Part shown: positions 34,101 through 43,100 of the stretch, in pieces
Numbering within the stretch: the stretch's first letter is position 1
How the letters are laid out: the number at the start of each line of letters is the position of its first letter
Source of the DNA: Patella vulgata
Lineage: Eukaryota; Mollusca; Gastropoda; Patellidae
Assembly (NCBI RefSeq): GCF_932274485.2
Contig: NC_065882.2
Coordinates: 13,995,390 to 14,059,389, forward strand
Direction of reading: 5' to 3'
Length of the DNA stretch: 64,000 nt
The notes under the pieces: model-generated
The model's input: only the letters and a program-made list of their open reading frames with translations
Databases searched by the model: none
Told to the model about the DNA's origin: nothing
Made by a program: the position numbers and the translations under genes

Positions 34101-37100
34101 ATTAAAATGTGGGAACTGGCCCTAAAAAGCCCTCTATAACTTCCTGCTGATCCATGCAGTATATAGTCAAAGAAACAAAAAAAGGGCAACAGCATTACGG
34201 AAACCACAGAGGCTTGGTTAGAATGATACATGCTCAGTAACCTGGAGGTCCTGGTTTTGTTCCAGGTTTTGATCTGGGTTATCAGGATTTCCCAGGCTAG
34301 TGTCCACTTGTCAGTGGTGCAGGATGGAGATCTGGCATGAAAAAAATATAATGTCCTACTGTTCTGCTCCTACTGGGGTAATGAAGACGAACATGCGCCA
34401 TACAGTGTGCAATGAGGGAAATTTTGCCAGGACAGCGTCGCTATGGCCTACTCTTTAATGTGCACGCCAATGTGTACACAGGACCTTGGTTTTTTGTTCC
34501 TTCCGAATTACCAGACAGCTGTCTCTGTCAGGCATGAAAATTTTTTTTTAGTTTTTTGGAAAGTGCTGCTGTTGTGTATACCGCTGGCAGCATGAATAAG
34601 GACCCCTTATATCAGAAAAATTGATTGTCATTATATTTACCTCACTCCAGGGTCCAGTAAACCATTTTGAACCGCAAGCATCATCACTGTGACATGAAGC
34701 TTGATTCCGTGGTTTTATACTGGCATCACAAACAGAGGATGACACCCGAGACCCATCTTTACTATAACATATAACTTCTCTAGTTTTTACACCGGCACCA
34801 CAACTACTGGAACACTGGAATATATTGAAGATAATCACTTGGTAATATATTCAAAACAATCACATTTTGACATATCCAAACAATCACATTGTAATATTTT
34901 CAATACAATCACATTGTAATATATCCAAAACATTGACATTGTAATATACTATTCAAAAAAAGTAGGGGATATTTGATTTTTAAGTGTTATTAAAGTCACC
35001 TAATGAAACTGACGAAGAAACAAATGACAAAATGAAATGAAGTTCACATTTATCGATTTATTCCAAATGATCGTTAGACTAAGTAAGGCACAGACTGACC
35101 ATTATAAGGGTAAAATGATACCCGGGGTCAAACAGCAAAGTTACCACAGCATCACAACCAAGTCAGTAACGGGTAAATCCTCCTCTGTTTGCCAAACAAG
35201 CATTGATCCGACGTGGCATACTCCTAATGAGACGTCTAAGGTCATTTTGGTCCAGATTGTCCCATTCCTGTTGCAACGCAGCAGCAAGTTCTTGGACATT
35301 GGCAGGACGTTGTTGATGTTGACGTAACCTCTGTCCAAGCATGTCCCAGACATGCTCGATGGGGGAGAGGTCGGGACTCAGTGCTGGCCAAGGTAATGTG
35401 GTGATGTTCTGTTGTTGGAGGTAACCTGTAACGATCCTGGCCCTGTGACATCTTGCGTTGTCATCCTGGAAGATGAAACGGCGGCCATGACGTCGTGCGA
35501 ACGGCACAACATGGACTGCCAAGATGTTGTCCCGGTAGTACTGGCCTGTAACACGCCCTGCAACAACATGTAAAGCCGATCTTCCAGCAACAGTGATGCC
35601 TCCCCACACCATAACAGAACCACCCCCAAATCGATCATGTCTGATGACGTTAACGTCTTGGAAGCGCTCGTTTCGACGACGCCACACCCTCCTACGTCTG
35701 TTCAAAAAATTAACAGTGAACCTTGACTCATCTGAAAACATCACATTGCTCCAGCGTCGATTATCCCAGTGTTGACGATCCCTACACCAACGATGTCTTG
35801 CCTGAATGTGATGATCTCTCAAACAAGGGATCACGCGAGGACGTCGGGCGCGAAGGTGACCCCTATGCAGTCGATTCCGAATCGTCTGGCCACTCACTCT
35901 CACACCAGTGTCTGTTTGAAGACGAGCGCTGATCTGATTTGCTGTGATGACACGATTTCTCAAGGCCAAGGTACGGATAAATCGATCCTGGGCTTGAGTT
36001 GTCGCCCTTGGTCGACCTGAGCGTGGTCTGTCCTGTACAGATTGTGTATCACGGTATCTGGACCATAGCCTGCTTATGACAGACTGAGAAACATTCATCG
36101 TCCGCGCCACAACCGCCTGTGTTGTGCCGATCTGTAGCATGCCAAGGGCACGTAACCTTTCATTTTGGGTAAGCCGACGCATATCAAAATTTGTTTTCTG
36201 GTCACTAAAACAATTAAACTGATGTTTCCACCCTGGAATTCAATGCCACAATGACTGTAACATTCAAAGTCAGAGTCGTGCAAATCTTGGGTTGGACCCC
36301 CATGATGATCCCAAGCATCACCTGCATTCCATGCGGTAGCTATTGGTGCGTTTGGGCGTCACATGTAACTGGAAATGTTTCTTCTCTTAGGTTCTATAGT
36401 GACTTTTTTCGTAGTCATTTGCATATTTTAGTATTATGCCCCCAAAATCAAATATCCCCTACTTTTTTTGAATAGTATATATTCCAAACAATCACACGGT
36501 AATATATTCAAAACCACTACATTTTGATATATCCAAGTGATCACATTGTAAAATTTTCAATACATCACATTGTAATATTTTCCAGTACAATCAAACTGTT
36601 ATATATTCAAAACAATCACATTGCAGTATATCCAGTACAATCAAACTGTAATATATCCAAAACAATCACATTGCAATATATTCAATACAATCAAACTGTA
36701 ATATATTCAAAACAATCATATTGCAATGTATTCAATATCATCACATTGTAATGTATTTAATACAAACCACATAATTATTCAAAACAATCACATTGCAATG
36801 TATTCAATGCCATCACATTGTAATGTATTCAATACAAACCACATAATTATTCAAAACAATCACATCACAATCTATTCAATACCATCACATTAATTGTAAT
36901 GTATTCAATACAAACCACATAATTATTCAAAATAATCACTTTGTCATATATTCAAAATAATCACATTGTAATTAGCAATTATTCAAACCAATCAAATATT
37001 AATATATTCAAAACAGAGCATCCACTAGCAAATGAGGACAAACAGACAGACAAACACAGTGTCCACTATTAATTGTGTATGACTGATAGACAGACAGACA

Positions 37101-40100
37101 CGGGTGATAATAATATACGATGTAGACATATATAGAGGAAGACAAATGGGGCTGAATATCTACAAACCAGGTCATGTAAAAATCAGTCCTGATAAGAAAT
37201 GAAATGTAATGGGGTTTAATGTCCTACTGTTCTGCTCTGACTGGGCTAATGAAGATGATACAGTGTACTATGAAGAAAATTTTGCCCAAATTGCGGCACT
37301 AGAGCCTACTCTTATATCAAATTCCAACTGCCAAGGGTTCTTTTAGTTTTACGCGAATGTGTACACAGGACATCGGTTTTCCATCCCACCCAAACGATTA
37401 TACATTGTACCTTGCCAGGCCCTCCATCCTGCACTACTGTCAAGGGGCAAACCATGCCAAAAAATCCCAGAGAAACTTTCTCAGTCAACAAAAGACCTCC
37501 AGACTAGCGAGCCAGCATTTACTCACTCAGCCACCGTTCTGATGAGAGCCATGATGTATGTTTAGTAATTCTTACCATTTTAGACCATGGTGTATACAAC
37601 CAGCTGGTTCTACACGGACCCATATCACATGATTCTTGACTGTCGGGTGAGGTTGTGTTACAATAACTGTTGGGTATCTGGGATCCCAGATGATCAACAC
37701 ATTTTACTGATCTCTTTCTGATACCTGTACCACAACCTACTGAACACTGAAAACATAAAAAAACAACATCATGGCATGGAGTTTAACGTCATACAGTTCT
37801 TCTTCAAGTCAGGCATACACCAGGGCCCTTATTCACGAAAACTTAAACTAAGATACAATCGAAATTTTAAGAAATACTGCAATTTGATTGGCTGACCAGT
37901 AAAATCAATTTGCATATATCCGATTTGCATATTGGTCAGCCAAACGAATTGCAGTATTTCTTAAAATTTCGATTGTATCTTAGTTTAAGTTTTCGTGAAT
38001 AAGGGCCCTGGGCTTCCACTTTAAAATTTTTATACTGTCTGTCATTTCGATAACGCACAGAAATGAAATGAAATTTGGTTTAACGTCTAACTGTTCTGCT
38101 CTGACTGGGCTAATGAAGACGGGCATAAGCCATACAGTGTGCGATGAGGGAAATTTTGCCCGGGCAGTGACACTTTCGCCTACTCTTATATCAAATTACA
38201 ACTGCAAAGGGATCTTTTATGTGCATGCCAATCCGAAAGACTAGACAGATGTCCCTATCAGGCCTTCTGTTCTGCACCACTGACAAGGTGAAACCATGCC
38301 AGAAAATTCTGATGGACTTTCTGGTGCAATACAGGGATCGAACATTTGACCTCCAGGCTTGCGAGCCGGCGTTTTATCCACGATAATACACAGGCTTTAC
38401 ACAAAAGTAATTGGGCCACTTGCTTCTTGTACTTGGCATTGTGGTCTCATATTTACCTTTGGTTGTTGCTATCCTAGACTCAGAATGAAAAGGTTAAGAC
38501 TATTTATATATAAAGAGAGAAATGGGGTTTAACGTCCACTCGACACAAACTAGGTCATTTCAGGACTAACACATGGTTCAATTTTATTTCAATAATTCGC
38601 TTGCGCATAGGGGTCTTTAGCAGTGGGAGGAAACCAGAGGTCACGGAGAAAACCAACGAGGTTGGACAGGTGACCCTACTCCGTGTCAAGTACAACCGTG
38701 GAATCGAAACCACGCCAGTTGACTCAATGACAGATGGTATGATACAGCATGCACCTGCTAACCATCCGGCCATCCAACCCCCCTTGCCAGCTAAGAACAC
38801 CACACTTTTGTTTTGTGTCCTGAAAACCCTAAGAGCTGGAAGAAAAAGGTGTAAAAATTTACTTACAGTACCCCATGATCCAATTTTCCATTCAGCACAT
38901 CTTCCCATCTGACACTGCTGAGCTATGGCAGGTTTTTCATCCACTTTACATAAACTAGCTGATACAGACAGTTCTAGAGTTGCCGAGATTTTCTGTTTAC
39001 ACTCTAATCTTCGTATCTGTGTTCCCGATCCACATGTCACACTACACGCAGCCCACTCATCAGCATGCCAACTAGAAATACATATCAAATACATAAAAAT
39101 CATCATGTTAACAGGTCTATATACAGATTTGGAGAACAAGGACTATTGATTTACCCAGGAGAGCTGGGTACCTGGGAGAAAATGGGTTGTTTTTTTACCC
39201 AAGAGAACAAGGGAAGTTTACGTAGGATAACCAAGTGCTGTTTATTTACCAAGGAGAACACAGACTGTTTATTTACCCGAGAGAACAAGGACAGTTTATT
39301 TACCCGTGAAAACAAGGGTTGTTTATTCACCTGGGAGAACAAGGGTTGTTTATTTGCTTGTGAGAACAAGGATTTTTTCTTTGCCATAGAATAATAGTTG
39401 TTTATTTACCAGGTAGACCAAAGGTTGCTTATTTACCTTGGAGAACAAGGATTGTTTATTTACCCGGGAGGACAAGGACTATTTATTTACCTTTGAGAAC
39501 AAGGGTTGTTTATTTACCTGGGAGAACAAGGATTGTTTATTTACCCGGGAGAACAAGGACTGTTTATTTACCTTTGAGAACAAGGGTTGTTTATTTACCC
39601 GGGAGAACAAGGATTGTTTATTTACCTGGCAGAACAAGGGTTGTTTATTTACCTGGGAGAACAAGGGTTGTTTATTTACCTGGGAGAACAAGAGTTGTTT
39701 ATTTACTTGTTAGAACAAGAGTTGTTTATTTACCTGAGAGGACAAGAATTGTTTATTTACCTGGGAGAACAAGGATTGTTTATCTACCTGGGAGAACAAG
39801 GACTGTTTATTTACCTGGGAGAACAAGGGTTTGTATTACATTCTACTTGTTGCGACACAGGTTTCTGTTTGGTCTCACAGTTTTCATCTGTTACTGTAAC
39901 CTGGGTATTCTTTAGAACACAAACTACTAGAGTCTTTTGATATCCTATAATAATAATAATAATAATAATAATAATTGTGGGATCAAATCAAACCTACAAA
40001 GATCTGAGGGGCAATACTTGAACTATTAGTGCAAACTTAACCCACACAGCTCGACTCATTGACAGACCTTATGATATAAAGCGCAGGAGTTAAACAATTC

Positions 40101-43100
40101 GCTCAACCCATTGTATATGTCAGAAACACAACCTGGAGCTTCATTCGAGATAACTTAATGTAAAATATTTGAAGAATGCAGCCTTTTGATTGGCCAAGTG
40201 CTCAAATACAGCATGTGGGTCAAGCACTGTATAGAACTCTAAAGGAATGGCAATAGATTATCAGGTCACCAAACGAAAAAATTGACCCAAAATCTTAAAA
40301 TGGTTACGTGTCCCGATAAGCGGTTTTAGCGTTCACATCCAAACGACTCAATATTTTGAGCTGAAATTTTGAGACAAGGTAAATACGTACACCATTCTTC
40401 TAGATTTTGGCGCTTAAATTTCATACGTACACAGACTTTTGTTTCTGAGGCTGTTAAAATCGGGATGGTCCATTTTATGGTTCATGAATAAGACAGGGAT
40501 TGGGTGGCCAAATGGTTAAATCACAAGGTCTGCCATTAAGTCAAGTGGCATGGTTTCAACTCCTCGATTGTCATGACAAGGAGTAGGGGCGCCAGTCCAT
40601 CCTTGTGGGTTTTCTCAGGCTTATTGAAATAAAATTGAACAGTATGTTAGTCCTGAAATGACCTAGTTTGTGTCGAGTGGATATTAAACTCCATTTCTCT
40701 GCCTGATTGCCACAACAAATGAAACGCTGCACTGGTTTTAAATTTATTCAATCAACAGTAAAACAATATTGTTGTCGAAGATAAAATACAATCTAACCTC
40801 CACCACATGACTCAGAACAATCGCTGAAACCAGAAATCTTCCACTCGTATGAGTTATCTGCTCTTTCTTCAGCGAACGAGTTAGATCTTTGAGCTGCCAG
40901 GTCAAAATTAGGTTTATCGACTCGTTCGTAGGTATTGGCTGTTAGTGCTGATCGTGAGTTATAGTTGGTGTAACCTCGATTGTTCCTGTATGGGGCGATG
41001 TAGCGGGGACGAGGTGCTACAACTAAGGGACTTCCGCCTCTCTGTCTACCAGACTGTCTTTGTCTACCAGACTGTTGTCTCTGTCTACCAGATTGTCTTT
41101 GTCTACTTGTCTAAATATGAAAAAGATACATTAAATTCACATAAAAATCAAGTCTTAAAACTCAAAAGATTATGTTGAAAAACCAATTGTATGCCGCTTT
41201 GTCTACAAGACTGTCTTTGTCATCTAAATATTAAAAAAGTTCACATAAAAATCGGAATGAATGAATGAAACAGAGTTTTATGGCACGTCAGCTCCAACCA
41301 GGCTATATTGCGCCAAACATATGGTGAATATAACAAGACAAATTAAAACATTATCACAGAAATGTATTCATATATGTAAATAAAAACAAATATCACAGAA
41401 AGTGTAATTAAAACCAAATATATCAAATCCTTTACATATATAAATATTAAAAAATAATATATGATAAACTATATACAATTAAAATTTTGAATAAAAATTT
41501 GTCTCTTTTAAAAATGTCAGAACTTTGCTATATATCTCTGGTTGGGAAAATAACTGACATACTGACTGGCAATGATAATATTTTGATCTCTTCAGATTCA
41601 AAATATGTGTTGAACAACACATATTTTGTCGACATCGTCAAATAACAAGCCAGATCTAATTCATCCATAACCATTCTTCGTAATTTGTTGATGTTTGTAA
41701 AAATTAAACAATGACTGATCTTACCTGCGTATAACTAGAGCCACGCCCTCCTAATGTGTCGAAACCATATCGTATTACAGGAGTCTGAGGTAATACAGGT
41801 AAATTACTACCTCTCCCTAAACTGAACTCCTGTCTGTCATGAGATTCACTAGGTACTTCCGATCTGTCACTTACTCTATTGGGATTTCGTTCACCGCTCG
41901 AGGTTAACTTAATTGGATGATTGCGATTATAAATGGAATGCCGGCTATCTTTTCGATTCTGTAAATGATGTCTGTATCCACGATTCGTAGCACCGATTAA
42001 TCGGGACCCTTCATACGGTGTAAAAGGGACATAATTTGGTAAAGTAAACTCATAGGAAATACCTGGATTTTGGTTATAATACAGCACCTGGAACGATAAA
42101 TTTAATCTGATCAACTGTTTCGTTACTGGTCACTATGGGAAAGAACTTGTTGTACTACATATATCTACATGTATATATACACCCCCTCCCCGTCTTCATT
42201 GGGGATCTCGGTGGCTAAGTGGGTACGACGCTGGCTAGCTAGCCTGGAGGTCAGGAGTTCGATCCCTGCATTGGCCGAGAAAGTTCATCCAGATTTTCCG
42301 GCATGGTTCTGCCTTTTCAGTGATGCATGACATAGGTTCTTTAACGTGCACAGTGTACATCCATCCCAATGTGCACACAGGATATCAATTTTTAATTCCT
42401 TCCGAACCACTACATGCTCTTCCTTGCCAGACCATGACAAACTTTCACTGCCAACTCCTGCACCTAGCTTGGGACCTATTGGTTAGATGAGGCAGTGTCT
42501 TACTCAATAAGCCACCGTGGCTCCTTGAAGTACAAGCCATTGTAATCATAACAAGAGATCTAGTGCACTATTCTTACCTGTACTACAATAGTTTCATTGG
42601 TTGGACCTTCTGTATTAATACATTCTCCTGGACACGAGCCACTGTTAGATTTATAGTATGAGAATACTGAACCAGCTCCACTATGCTGACCAGGGGAACT
42701 AACTCTCCAATACCCATTGATAATTCTAACACCACTCTTTGTCTTTATAGCTGTAAGTATAACCAAATAACATCATAAACAGTGAGGCTGATGTCCCCCG
42801 CTGAATTCTCAAAATAAATAGATGACACATATTAAACAATAGCACATTTATTTTTTTCGAAAGTATCAAGCAATCAAACTGATTATCAACTATACACTAT
42901 CGACCAATGAAATTGCTTAGCTCTGCTTAGATTTAGCTCGAAATGTTAATCAAGACATTCACCTAATAAGCATCTACATCAAGTTTAAACATTCTACATC
43001 AATTAAAAGCAGAGGTATTATGTTCCAAAGTCTTGACCAATCAAATTGCTTATCGGTCCTTAGTCTATGCAGAAAATTCTCATCATCGAACTTAGTCAAG

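Noticed and set aside
38601-38912. 103-codon plus-strand frame
   Set aside because: Made of SINE-B antisense sequence and the reverse of a TSP1 exon.
39438-39940. Open frames of 70-140 codons on both strands with VYLPGRTR / LFSQVNKQP repeats
   Set aside because: They are translations of the 27-bp minisatellite, whose period is a multiple of three.
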